This document shows, one piece after another, positions 23,601 through 34,913 of a DNA stretch of 64,000 bases. A model generated the notes under the pieces. That model made no database searches and had not been told where the DNA came from. It saw nothing but the letters and a program-made list of their open reading frames with translations. The stretch is from NCBI RefSeq assembly GCF_000247695.1, contig NW_004624734.1, positions 16,748,007 to 16,812,006 of the forward strand, given 5' to 3'. Position numbers and translations under genes: made by a program. Every line of letters begins with the position of its first letter. The stretch's first letter is position 1. Source of the stretch: Heterocephalus glaber. Its lineage: Eukaryota; Chordata; Mammalia; Rodentia; Bathyergidae.

Positions 23601-23974
23601 TGTTTTAGTCACTATCCTGTCACTGGAACAAAACATTTGACCACCACTACCTGGAGGAGAGGTTTATTTTGTCTCGTGGTTTTAGTGCACGGTTGTCTGG
23701 TTCCGAGGCAGAAACAGCATGGCAGAGGGGCACGAGGGAGAGAAACAGGCTCAAGCCATGGCGGCCAGGAAGCAGAAAGAAAAGGGAGGCTCCAGGGAAG
23801 GCAATGTAGGTCAGCTCCCCGAGGCAGCTGCCTTCTCAGATCACACCCATGGTTCTTGAAGGGCACATTTGGCCATGAACTCCTCGGTGGATTTATCCAT
23901 TGGGAAGCACCCTGCGATCCAATCACTATCCACACATGTGAGAATTAGGGGGCATATTTTAGATCTAAATCATA
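23601..23974 (-). mobile_element. MaLR-type solo LTR
   Basis: About 374 bp, read antisense. It starts 'tgttttagtcactatcctgt' (reverse of the usual ...gactaa.aca end), then 'aggagaggtttattttgtct', 'ggcagaggggcacgaggg', 'ccatggcggccaggaagcag' and 'atggttcttgaagggcac', and ends 'ttttagatctaaatcata'. It keeps several CpGs (ccgagg, catggcgg, cacgag), so it is a relatively well-preserved rodent LTR. Open frames of 146 (+) and 107 (-) codons inside it are chance frames of the LTR. Confidence 0.8.
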
Positions 23975-24844
23975 AGTAGGCTAGTGACAGAATTTTAATG
24001 TCATCGAAGATGATACTTTCTGGTAGAGGAAGCAATACACTGTTACACTGTTCTTAAACTAAAAGCAAATTTTGCTGTTTTCCTTACAATAGAATTAATC
24101 CTTCTAAAAAGTAACATAAATTATATCTATGTTTTAAGTCCCAAAGCATCAGAATGACCTGCTTTATTTCCATATAAACATCAGCCCCATTCTAGTTCAA
24201 AGTGCTTTAGAAATAAAAAGCAGTTTTTGATATCTACTTATATTTATATGGAAAAGTCTTTAGGTTGGTTAAGGCTAAAAGCACCACATATTTCTAAGAT
24301 GAATTAGTTTCATTTTTATTTTTATTACTGTATTGCCAGCTTCTCTTCCAAATTACATTTTTAATAAATTTGATCTATAGTCATTTTGAAGGGTGAAAGC
24401 CCATAAACACATCTTTCGGCTTTAATTGCCTTTATAAAGCACTTACTCAAAAGGGCAGTTTTTCATCCCAAATTGTACTACCCGTTTTTATAAGTGAATC
24501 TACCAGCCTCTCAGGATTAACTGAAACTCACTGCTAAAAATGAATCTGAAACTGTAGGGTATTAATATATTCACATCTGAATTTGTATTGAAAAAGGGGG
24601 AAATCATTACCTTTTCGAGGAGATCCTATGACAATCACAGGTAATGTTGATATTCTGATATTTTCACCATAACATTTTATGTTTGATTCTGTAAGTTGCA
24701 TTCCTATGGTCAGGTCCCTGCTCTCTGTTCCCTCCGGGGAGTTAAAGAATCATATGTTTTGTCACAGAACAGCAGGCTTGAGCAAGTTTTCCACTGGGCA
24801 CCAAGCCACATATGTCATTCTGTTCTCTGTGTGTACACACATTC
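23975..24844. other. Single-copy-like AT-rich spacer
   Basis: 24150-24560 lacks any named repeat and contains motif-dense text such as 'cggctttaattgcctttata'. It could be conserved non-coding DNA, but the sequence alone cannot show this. Confidence 0.4.
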
Positions 24845-25732
24845 CCACCTGGGTGACCTCATCCAGTCATGAACGTGCATTCCACAGATGCACCCACACC
24901 CTGTCCTCTGCATCTCGGCTCTGATCTCTCCCTGAGTTCAGACAGAGCCTGCTGCCTTTTTCCTTTGCGTGTCTACCTGGTGCCTGAAACTCAGCATGTC
25001 CAAAGCAAAATTCTGAGTTTGCCTGCAACCTTTCTTCTCTATTTCAGTCTATAGCTCCAACATTTAACACATGGGTCTATAGTAAAACCATGTAGGAATC
25101 TATAACTCCTCTTTAACTCCCACATTCCTCATCTAATCTATTACCAACTCGGATGGTTTCTATCTTCATAGTACAAACATGTATACACAGACTCTGGCTG
25201 TGTCTCAACATCTACCCTGTTAACACCCAAACTAAGCCACATCTCCCTGGAACTGTAAATACACTACTGACGGATTTCCTGTCTCCAAATCCCAGCTAGA
25301 ATGATGCTGTAAAATTTAAATCAGACAGCTCCTCACCCTTCCTCAAAATTCACAAACAGGGAACATCACACTCAGAACTCACCATGTGCTAAAATGTCAT
25401 ACGTGAGGGAATCCCTGCCTGTTTCTCTATGCTCATCACATTGTACATCCTGCGTATTCACGGTGCTTTAGGTACACTTCCCTTCACGACTTCTGGGGAT
25501 AAGCCATGCCTATTCCTGCTGTGGGTTCTTTGACTCTCTCTGGGATGTTCTTCCCAGACCTTTACGTAGTTCACTCGCTTGCTTCACCTATGTTTTAGAG
25601 AGAAGATATCAATTCTTCCAAAAGCCTTTTCCTGTTTAACCTAGTGCCTTTTAATCCATTTTGTTGCTTTCTAATTATACCCTTCTTACATTTTTTTCTA
25701 CATAACTCTTATCAGTTTCTCACCTTATATTG
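24845..25732 (+). repeat. L2 LINE 3' region (left part)
   Basis: Long but diverged L2 copy in + orientation. In order: 'acctgggtgacctcatccag', 'cctgaaactcagcatgtccaaagc', 'tttcctgtctccaaatcccagctagaatgatgctg', 'aaatcagacagctcctcacc', 'cctgctgtgggttctttgac', 'ctctgggatgttcttcccag' and 'gtagttcactcgcttgcttcacc'. These follow the L2 3' consensus block by block. The copy is interrupted by an ID SINE at about 25733 and resumes at 25882. Small open frames inside it are not genes. Confidence 0.7.
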
Positions 25733-25735
25733 CAT

Positions 25736-25774
<39 letters not shown>

Positions 25775-25863
25775 TGTGGTACCTGGGATCGAACTTGGGA
25801 CCAAACTCAGGACCTTCCACTTGTGAGGCAGGTGGTGGCATCACTGAGCTAAATCCCCAGCCC
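25733..25863 (-). repeat. ID SINE in the L2
   Basis: Minus-strand ID element. The tail is the (TTTA)n tract from about 25733 to 25775; the body at 25778-25863 reads 'ggtacctgggatcgaacttg', later 'ccacttgtgaggcaggtggt' and 'actgagctaaatccccag', the reverse of a tRNA-Ala-like sequence with A and B boxes. A short internal duplication ('gggaccaaactcaggacc') is present. Target-site duplication: 'gcatttatttatttattt' at 25733-25750 and 25864-25881, although the AT-rich tail makes its length ambiguous. Confidence 0.85.
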
Positions 25864-25881
25864 GCATTTATTTATTTATTT

Positions 25882-25965
25882 TTAAGTGGTTTACTTTTTG
25901 CCTCTCCTAATAGAGTGTTGGCTTCATGAAGGATGAGAGCTAATTTACCCCCAAAACACATACAC
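25882..25965 (+). repeat. L2 LINE 3' region (right part)
   Basis: 'cctctcctaatagagtgttg' and 'gcttcatgaaggatgagagc' correspond to the L2 segment 'cactagaatgtaagctccatgagggcag', continuing the copy interrupted by the ID SINE. Confidence 0.6.
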
Positions 25966-27639
25966 TGTGTCAATTTTGACCAGCACATCCTTTGAAGAAA
26001 CAATATATTCTCTAAAGGAGAATATTTGATTCTACTCCTGTGGCAATGTGCATTAGATATCTCATGTGAGCATTTAAACACAAACACAGAAATAATAGAC
26101 CCAATCTGGCCGAGGTACTTCCTGCTTCAGTCATGGTTCCCCAGAACTGCAAGAATATAGAAGGGGAGAGATGGACTAAAGTAAAATATATGGGGCAAAT
26201 AAATAAATAGATTATAAAGAGTGTCCCACTTTCAATGAAGGAACAACTAGGTCAAACTGAAAATATCAGGAACATATGATTTTGTTTTTAATTTCTAGTT
26301 TTTGCCATAGAGACTCAGAAGTCATCAAATCTTCCAAAATCACTGTGAAGCATTTTAACAAGGCAAGATCTTTAGCCGCACCCTTGGGGTTTTGGCTGTG
26401 CACTCTAGAAGATTCTGATTCCATGATTCATGCACATTCTTTCAAGAGTGGTAGTTCAGAGCAGTGAGTTCTCTAAACTGTGTTATCTTGATAGAGAAAG
26501 GTGAATTATTTTCTAGTTTTCTTTAGACACACAATAAAATGATTTTCAAGGTCATTCATGTACCGTGGCTAATGAATAAAAATAGTTCCAGGAAATATCA
26601 ATCCTGCTTGAATTCTTTCAAAATGATTGCAAGGCATAATTCCTGCAAAGATTGTTATTAATTTACATGGATGTTCTTAAAACAGTTATGGCATTGCCTC
26701 AGTGTCTGCTTTGGTGAAAATTTTGACAATTAAAGCATTTACATCACATGATTATTCAAGAGAGTTAAATGGTATAAAACAGTAAAAATGTTGACATTTA
26801 GTAATCTCTTACTGAGAGAGTGATATTAATGATCATTATTAATAGATAATATTTTAGAGAACTCATAGTTTTCATTATATGATTTCTTAAATTCTTAATT
26901 TGCTGACAAAAGTTTTTGCTGGAGATATAAACTAATATCCTAGTTTCCATAAGTTCCAGGTTAATTGTTCACAGGACAGTCTGAATTATAAAAATCAGTT
27001 AAACTCAATTTCATTCAATATGATATTAGCCTAAATTCTATCTATAATCGTTAATTCAAATATATATATATTTTTGAATCCATACTGCTAAATTTTAAAT
27101 GACATGCATTGTTTACTATAGAAAATTCATAAATGAATAAACAAAAATATAATACAGTGATATCTTAGTTCACACACTTAATTCTTTCCATGATTCTGCA
27201 AATCATGGTATAAATTCTGTGTCCAGAATCTTGGAAGGAATTAAGGTCATGAACCGAGGTTAACACTGTATTTTGTGTAACTCATTATTATATAGCATGC
27301 AAAATTTTATTTTACTGTAGGCACAAAACTTTTATAAAGCAGAATTGTATAAAATAGTGCCATATTTTACATTTTTGCTATTTTTGAAAAATAAAATGTA
27401 TTCAAAAATTCTTCCTAAGTCAATTTTTATTTTATCAATATATTCTTCTATTAGTTACCCCCTGGGACTTAAAAGCAAATCGTCAAAGTGTGGGCACCTT
27501 TTCAGGTTTCCCGGGGATGGAATTTCAGTGCAGCATCAAGCCTCCAACAAGATCTTCTGGGACACATCACGGCTTGAAAACATTGTGTGAATGCCATCCT
27601 CAGAGTGAGCTTGGCATGAAGACAGCAAGTCAGTCCAGC
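25966..27639. other. AT-rich spacer
   Basis: 26130-26250 weakly resembles the start of an antisense ERVL-type LTR ('tcatggttccccagaactgc'); too decayed to call. The rest is AT-rich with nothing recognised. Confidence 0.35.
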
Positions 27640-27905
27640 CCAGAGCCGTCTGGTGGTACACCTTAATGATAACTTCGCATTTAATTATACAGAGTGGCAA
27701 TGATATGTTTGAGCAGCAACAAAAGAGAAGCCAAGTAACACTTAATCCACTTCAATAATGCATTATTGGGAAAGGGGTATTTCCCTAACAGGACTGCCAT
27801 CTCACAATTGCAGCTCTGTGCTGCTCGCATAGGTGTTTAACACCCAGCGCTGTGTCCTCCTGCTCAGGAGCTCTTGTGCTCCTCTGCACAGTGTGTAGAA
27901 GATTC
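27640..27905. promoter_or_regulatory. Candidate conserved non-coding element
   Basis: Repeat-free and of balanced composition compared with its AT-rich flanks. It contains TAATTA at 27682-27687 and a perfect 16-bp palindrome at 27753-27768 whose core TAATGCATTA (27756-27765) has the TAAT-NN-ATTA arrangement of a paired-class homeodomain dimer site. Nothing here proves activity; the inference is from texture and motif content only. Confidence 0.35.
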
Positions 27906-28089
27906 TCTTCTACGTGACAAGTGAGTGAAGACCATGCCAACATTTTTTTTCTCTTCCTTTTCAAAATTTTTTGCAGCCTTATGCTCCACAGACGATACAC
28001 CCATCCTTCAACTATACAGCTTCAATATAATTGTATTTCCCTTTATTTCTCACTTTTATGTCTTTGTTTTGAAAGGCAATGGTGTGTAG

Positions 28090-28260
28090 ATAAAAGCTTA
28101 GGAGTAAGAGAGACGGGGAATTGAATTTCAGTTTGATTTGCTTACTGGGTGACCTTGGACAAGTTACTTAACCTGCCTAGCTCTCGATTTTCTAATTTGT
28201 GTAGTGGAGATGATGATATATTTTCTGATTTGGTTGTGAAATTTAAATAATAAGAGGCAG
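28090..28260 (+). repeat. MIR SINE
   Basis: 'gcttactgggtgaccttgga' and 'caagttacttaacctgccta' are the MIR core almost unchanged, followed by the 'atttgtgtagtggagatgatgatat' equivalent of the 'catctgtaaaatggggataat' block. Confidence 0.85.
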
Positions 28261-30604
28261 AAAGATCATCTGTCATCCTGTGAAGTTTCAACAAAACTCC
28301 TTTTCTTTTCTTTTTACTGTATTGCACTTCTCTCCACATTTTGTTAGGTGCTTGTTACATATTTAAGAAGTTCTCATCTCTTTTGCTTTCTCTCTTTCAG
28401 GTGATCTTAGCTGCATAACACATAATTAAGCTCACGCAGCTTATCATTCTCTCTTTTAAAAATTTTTATATGCATTTTTCTCAAATCATCTATAATTTTG
28501 GGGGAAATTATGAAACTTTCACACACAACTAAATGTAATAAACAGTTCCTCCTTAGCCTCTTATCAATATCATTTATTTGCCATCTTCCCATAGTGAGTA
28601 AATTCAGTTTATCCAACATACAGGCCCATCCATGGTTTACCTGACCTAACTGGTGTGAAATTGCCTTAGCCTGGCTTTCCTGTGTCATGGTCTCAGGACC
28701 CAGTCCTCCAAATACTGTATGAGACAGGACTGCCTGGGCAACATCATGCCCTTTGCTGGCATCTCTTCCAGCACATGGGGGCAAACCCTTATTGCCAGTT
28801 TCTGTTACTTTCAGAAGTATCTTTTACAAATATCGTAAGAGTCTTTCTTTTATTGAGTGAGCTATTTCAGCTTTACTCCCTGCGATTTTCTTTTTTTTAG
28901 CAGAACTAAGATGCGCAATTGAAAATCAGAACAAGGGGGATTCTGCCAGCTCACTGATTACCCAGACTCTAGTGTGTAGAGTGAAGTCTTTCATTCAACC
29001 ACTATGTTCTTTATCTTTGACCTCTTTTCTGGTAAGAATTCACATAATTTTCCTTGGTAACTTTCCCTTAGAATTGAAACAGTTTAATTAGCCTATATTT
29101 TCACATCCTTCTTAGCATTCACTTTAATCTCTAAACCCACTTCTGAATATAGTAAGATGTTTATAAAGAAGGTCCTTCTATCCACCTTCCTACCTTTTCT
29201 TCTTTCTTTTCTGATGAGCCTTTCATATCACCATTTCTCTCCTTTCCTTTTGCCCATGGGTCTCATTACAGGGCCTGAAACTGAAAGTGTCTCAACTGCT
29301 ACTAATTTTTTGAGCTTCAGTCCTTCTCAGAGCCTGTCAATGTTCTTTTAGACTCAGAGACTCTGATAAGGAGCAAAGTTTTTCTCACCTTCGTATCTAT
29401 TTTAGTTACTGAACAATCTGTTCTGTAGGAATGACTTCATTCCCAAATACATTTTCCAATTTATCCAGCTTTTTGGAAGAAGTCAATGATTTGAAAAGGC
29501 AATCATTGCTTCTCACCCATAAACCCTAATCATTCTTTATATATAAATATAAATGCTCTATAAATAATTTTCAATCTTTTTATAGGTATATACATGGAAG
29601 TACTGTAAATCCTATGTCCATTTCAGACTGATTTCATGCATTTGTATTCTTTGTTTAATGTTAGTCATTTCTAGTTCTGTCATTATTTTTCCAAATGAAT
29701 CTTATATTCTCTCCAAATGTGATCATTTTTCTTCTTTAGGGAAAGAAGACACATCCTTAAGTAACCCATCCATTTATATTTCTTGGTGTGGTTTGCAGGG
29801 GCGCAGAAGGGCAGCTGCAATATATGCTATACAATCACATCTCCTTTTTCCTTTATTTACATCTATAATCATCTGACTCAGGGTTCATTTATCCCTCAAA
29901 TGTCTGCACACCCTGTTCAGCTAATGTGATGTTTTCATATGTATTCATTTTCAGTACAATTATTTCCCAGTTTTCAGACTCAAAATCAAAAATGTTTAAT
30001 TAGTTCGAGTTCCAAAGTCTGTATCTCTGATTCCTATATTGTAGTTAATATATTTTAGTTATTTGTTTTCATTATCTTTTTGGCTATGATTTGCATGTAT
30101 TTATTCTACCTGTCCTTCCAACTGTGTATAATCCATAGATTCCTCACATTGATAGAAGCACAATATTTCCTCCTAAGTTTTTTCTTTTTTTCTTAAACTT
30201 ATATTTCACTTCTTTTAGAGATTTGGGAGGTTTCTTTCCTTTTATTTATTTAGTCATCATTTTTCCATTCCTTTCATTCTGTTCTCTGTAAAATTCCTTC
30301 AGATTTATGCAAACATTCTTCTTTTTGCAGAAACTCTGCTCTTCTTTTCTTTTCTACACCTCTTGGTCATAACTAATTACTTCATTTGCTTTCAGTTTTT
30401 TCTTTGTTCCTCAGTACCGCTTGAAGTTATTCATTACCTTCATCCCAGTCATGTTTTTGGTGCCTTCTCCCTCTTATAGCTCCCAGATAACTTTCAAATC
30501 CAATGGTTCCAGACTTAGAATGATGTGCTTTTAGAAAGTTTTATTAAAAATACTATCCTTTTCACCATAAATATTACAAAAGGTACAGCAAACACAGTGA
30601 CAGT
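28261..30604. other. T-rich spacer, unassigned
   Basis: A long T-rich stretch, especially 29,640-30,420, in which the + strand is strongly T/C-biased. It may be an antisense, decayed LINE body, but I could not match it to a family. A 125-codon minus-strand frame (28407-28784) has no recognisable domain. Confidence 0.35.
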
Positions 30605-30850
30605 TAATATTATTAAGTGCTTACTAGTATTTATTGAAATCTTGGAAATATTTATGTGGAGCTTACAGTGCCAGCCTTTTTGCTAAGCCTTTTTAGCTGG
30701 CAGAATGCTCTGACACAGTTACTATTGGCTCTTCTTCCAATGGAGGACAAAATTAAGTTTTGTAGAAAATACTGTTCAATTGAAGGTGCAGTTTGCCAAC
30801 AGTCACATATAGAATAAGAGACAGATCTAATATCCAAGCAGCTATTCTAA
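30605..30850 (-). repeat. MIR SINE
   Basis: Antisense MIR: 'attaagtgcttactagtatt', 'caatggaggacaaaattaag', 'ttgccaacagtcacatatag' and 'aataagagacagatctaata' follow the order of the reversed consensus (gagcacttactatgtgcc ... gaggaaactgag ... ttgcccaaggtcacacag). Confidence 0.6.
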
Positions 30851-31451
30851 CTGCAACCCCTCTGTCACCTACGAATCAATTTTCCCACCAGCACACGCTT
30901 GGTTGAGGTTGCATTATGGTGCATGTTGAGGTGGGGCAAGACTGAATTTGGAAGCCCACATGAATCATTCTGATGATGTAATACAGCAGGTAGAAACTGA
31001 GGCAAGACTGGTGAACATGCTCATTAAAACCATACAACTAGCCCTCTGCTGGGATCTCCCCTGTACTCAGTATTTGACAGTTTCTGATTAGAAAAGGCTG
31101 TTAGAAATCCAAATATTGTGCATAGGAAATTCTCTATTGGACAAGTTGCATCTATTTTTAAATAATTAAACATAATAACTACAAACCAAACACTTCTGCA
31201 GGCATAAAGCAATTCTAGCTTCTATAAAAGGATGTGATTTTCTAGGTAGGTGCAATCTGACCACTAAATTTAGAGTATGTGAATGTACTATGCTCTTTTT
31301 TTACTGTTATTTGTGTCATACCTAGAGGCATTTTTAGAAAAGTAATCAAAGTATTCAAAAACATATGAAGTAAGAAATCATGGTCGTTTTTCAATCCACT
31401 GCCCTCTCCTACCCCTTCCTTCTCAATTTCAGATATTTCCATGCAGACCTA

Positions 31452-31815
31452 TGTTAGTCATCTTTCCTATCCCTGGGGCAAGATACACCCAGGACTTAAA
31501 AGGGAGAGGTTTATTTTGAGTCACAGTTTAGTCTACAGCCCTCGGGGAGCCAAGGGCATGGTGGAAAGCATGGTGGAAGAGTGCTGCTCAACCCATGGTA
31601 GGGAGGCTCAACCCTAGCAGAGAGGCTAGGAAGAGCCGGGAAGGCAAGAGTCATTCCCCTGGCGACTCCCCTCTTACCCCTGGGCTCCACCTTCCCAGCC
31701 ATAAACTCATACAAGGATGAATCCCTTGGTGAGTACAGCACCTCCACAATCCAATCTCTTTCCAGAAATCACAGGAACAGGAGCCTTTGGGTGGGAATAT
31801 TTTACATCTAAGCCA
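31452..31815 (-). mobile_element. MaLR-type solo LTR
   Basis: Antisense LTR of about 364 bp: starts 'tgttagtcatctttcctatc', then 'gagaggtttattttgagtcacag', 'gccaagggcatggtggaaagc', 'accttcccagccataaactc' and ends 'ttacatctaagcca'. It has the same architecture as the copy at 23.6 kb, but no clear 5-bp target-site duplication was found by eye. Confidence 0.75.
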
Positions 31816-33681
31816 TAATGAGACTTTTTGTGGCCAGGTTCAGATAGGTTTCCCATGATAATCTGTTTATTTCATTTCAGTGTTTATTTCTTTACCTATC
31901 ATAGCTCCAGGAAGAATATTATCTACATGGTTCTTCTTAGTAGTAAATTTACTCTATAATCGGTTTGTATATTTTAGCATTAAAAATTAAAAGAAGTCAC
32001 ATGTGGTTTTGTTATTTAATTAGTTCTTTTAGCAGCTACCTCTGTATAATATTATGTTAATGTAGAACTTTTGTGTAGCTGGTAACTACATGTAGATAAT
32101 GTCTTGATGCATGTTTTTAAAGAGACTTGAACTGTCCCTCATATCAGCTGAAATGAAAAGCACATCCTAGTGATTAACTTCATTTTCCTTGAAGACATTT
32201 TCATATTTTTACCTTGGTGTGTTCCTTTGTCATAGATAAGGCTAATTCATTTTTTAGAAAAATAGCTCAGAGGGAGTTAGAGTCTTGTGTATTCAAAATT
32301 GAAATGGGGAAAGCTGAAACATAGAAATGTTTATTCTCTCCTGGATCACGAAAGTAGCTACTGACCAATCAAAATGCAAAGGGAAATCTCATTCCTCACA
32401 CTTTGCTATCTTTATTGAGAAACTGTGTTCTTTATTTTTCAGATTACATTTAGGAACTACTTAGGTGGTACCTTGTTATTTGTCTTTAATTGATTGCAGG
32501 AAGCACATGTACCAAGAAAACAAAAAGGAGTAAGCTACCAAACAAATTGTTTTGGCTGCAAAAGATAGTGAGTCACCAGAAATTAAACACTGATGAGTTC
32601 TAGCTGGTGCATCATGTACCAAGTACCTGAGCAAAACTTATTTGTGTCAAAATTCATCGAGTAACAGATTTTACGAGTTTGAAAGCAGTGGAGTTCTAAG
32701 CTTGACTGTATATCCGCCAAAGCACAACAGGTTTATACAAGTTGGAAAAGAAAATGAAAGAAAAATTATTTGTTATTATTGAAGATTTACAAGTTGTACT
32801 CTGTAATGAGCGCTCATTAATTATAAAGAGCAGAATACATACGTTCATATATAGATGGATGCATAGATGATAGAGATATATTAAACTGATATTTTGAACT
32901 ACTGATTTTTGGAATGTGATCAAAATGCAATTGCCTGTCTCACTTTAAATTCATTTCAATATCATTTATTTATTGACCATCATAGAACCAAAATTGGGAG
33001 GTATAATAATTATTCCTCTCATTTTTGGATACAAATCGCCCCATGGTCATTTTAAAGAAAATAATCAATTCAAACCATTAAATAACCTAACCCTTGATAC
33101 TAAGGACTTCTTTTACATACTCATGGAAATCTTCTTTCCCCCAAGTAGCTACTGATACCCTTGACTTTCTATTTACCTTCTCTGTATTCACAAGTCACAG
33201 GGAAAGGAGAAGATAGGACTAAAGAGGGAAAGTATTTCATTCTTTGGCAAGCCATGCTGACTTTCTGTGCTCTGTCCTGTGAGTTGCATAAAATCGACAC
33301 TTTCTCTTTCTTGCTTGTGAAGTTCTTCCAATACCCACCCAGTTCATGGGTATTTGTGATTTCCCTCTTCAGCCACTGGATTCCAAAAGAGCTATTCCAT
33401 ATGGACTTCTTTCTGCTGGGGACCCATTAGTCTCTGAAGCAGGAATAAAAATTTGCTCCACAGAGCTTTCCCTCACATCTGGTCCACAGCCTCCTCCCAC
33501 ATGTACCACCTGCACAAACTCAGAGAATTCAGTCTCCTCACTCGTTCCTTTGCTTTCTCTTTTGCCCTTTGCCTGAGAGCCAGCACCTGTCCGTGGTGTC
33601 CCCACTCTAAAGGTCACTCCCAACTTCCACATCAAGGATAGATTCTGGAACTGACCATCAAGCTTCAAACCTCAGTTTTTT
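31816..33681. other. AT-rich spacer
   Basis: No named repeat or gene. Overlapping frames on both strands near 33,350-33,670 lie in a C-rich patch and have no recognisable motifs. Confidence 0.4.
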
Positions 33682-33800
33682 CACGTGACTTGTGCAAGTC
33701 ACTGAACTTTCTCTGTGCCTCAGTTCCTCCTTTGTAAAAATAAGGATAATGATGGTATCTGAATCACTGATTTTAAGTGATTATTTTTTAAATGATTTTT
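33682..33800 (+). repeat. MIR SINE
   Basis: 'gtgacttgtgcaagtcactg', 'aactttctctgtgcctcagt', 'tcctcctttgtaaaaataag' and 'gataatgatggtatc' follow the MIR core in sense orientation. Confidence 0.75.
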
Positions 33801-34111
33801 CAATAATTTCACCGGGGAATGAATGATTGGAGCTCCTCAGCTACCATGCCAAAATTGAATCCCTTTATTGGGTTTTTATGAGGATTGATTATGTTAATAT
33901 TTGTATATTTAAGAAAATAGTGGAAGAATAAGGATAAGACCAATAGTCTTTGAGTCAGGATCCACGAAGCTTATATTGGAGTCCTTTTTTCACTCACGGG
34001 CTGACCTTGGTTGAATCATCTAAGTGACCATTGTGTCTTCGTCTATGAAAATGTTCTATTCTGAAATATACTTGGCTTTTATCTTACCATCCTAATTTGT
34101 TGGACACTCTC

Positions 34112-34117
34112 CTACAT
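34112..34117. repeat. ERVK-type LTR target-site duplication, left
   Basis: CTACAT, identical to 34878-34883; the 6-bp length is that of ERV2/ERVK-class integration. Confidence 0.8.
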
Positions 34118-34877
34118 TGCCAGAGTCCAGCTCCAGCGGGTTCAGGTCCTGAGAGGAGGTGTGGAGTCGGCGACCAGAGAATGAGACAGGCACTGAGTGG
34201 AGGGTCGGCAGCTCAGCTTGCCTGTCTGAGTTATACAGAAACCACTTTACTTATATATGCTTTGATTGCACAAGGCTTTGGTAAGCACGTGGGTCCATAC
34301 ACAGTGTATTTTCATACAGAGTTAAAGAAAAGCTGATACCATCTAAGAAACTATTTTAGACCACCCAGTTCTAAATACTCTTCCCTGCACAACGTGAACT
34401 CTTGCTAATTTATCAGATTTGCATTTGAGGAAGAAGAAGCATTTTAGCAAGGTCAGGCTACTTCATTAGGCCAAGTTTCCCTCAGATCTCATTGTTGTGT
34501 GCCCTGCGGTTATATAGGTGCTGGCCAAGGATGACCTTCCAAGAGCCATAACCGGTCATTCATTTGTTGAAGTCCCAATCTCCCTTTGTACAGTCAGGGC
34601 ATGTGGATGTCACGTCCCCACTACTCATGGAGGTATGAGTGAGGGGCTTTTCTGTAAATGGATTTACAATTTCTTCCTGTAATCCCTGCCTAGTAACCAT
34701 TTCTGAAGTACTGACTTTTATCCTTTCAGTGATTTCCCAGGGAGTACAGCACGGAGGTAATTACTACCGCCGAAAGCGAAAGCAAAGGACGCAAAGGACG
34801 GAGTCGTGGTTTCAGCCATAGTCTCAGTTTCACTGGAGCTGTGTCAAGCAGCGAGATTGTGACCATGGCCTGCGCCA
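34118..34877 (-). mobile_element. ERVK-type (class II) solo LTR
   Basis: A 760-bp LTR with TG...CA ends, read on the minus strand, bounded by identical 6-bp duplications. U3 occupies roughly 34258-34877. A TATA-like box (TATATAAG, minus strand) lies at 34250-34257 and overlaps an AGTAAA that could serve as a variant poly(A) signal. The short R/U5 side (34118 to about 34225) has the C-rich 'gtcgccgactccacacctcc' and 'tcaggacctgaacccgctgg' text typical of class II LTRs. No internal retroviral sequence is attached on either side, so it is a solo LTR formed by LTR-LTR recombination. I count about 18 CpGs, unusually many for this window, which together with the perfect duplications suggests a fairly recent insertion. 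The 79-codon + frame inside is not a gene. Confidence 0.85.
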
Positions 34878-34913
34878 CTACATGCCATCTTTACTTTATG
34901 GAAGTGAAACTTC
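34772..34913. promoter_or_regulatory. ISRE/IRF-like motif cluster at the LTR U3 start
   Basis: GAAAGCGAAA at 34772-34781 fits the GAAANNGAAA interferon-stimulated response element core. AGTTTCAC-type text (34825-34835) and GAAGTGAAACTTC (34901-34913, just outside the LTR) are IRF half-site-like. A perfect 9-bp tandem pair (gcaaaggac, 34782-34799) directly follows the first. Function is inferred from motifs only. Confidence 0.35.
34878..34883. repeat. ERVK-type LTR target-site duplication, right
   Basis: CTACAT, identical to the left copy and directly after the CA end of the LTR. Confidence 0.8.

Noticed and set aside
23508..23948. 146-codon (+) and 107-codon (-) open frames
   Set aside because: Both lie in or across the MaLR LTR at 23601-23974, which contains no coding region.
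25733..25881. Regular (TTTA)n and flanks as a CRISPR-like array
   Set aside because: It is a SINE A-tail microsatellite in mammalian DNA with no spacers.
26130..26250. Possible start of another antisense ERVL-type LTR
   Set aside because: Only about 20 bp resembles the LTR start and the rest does not follow the expected order.
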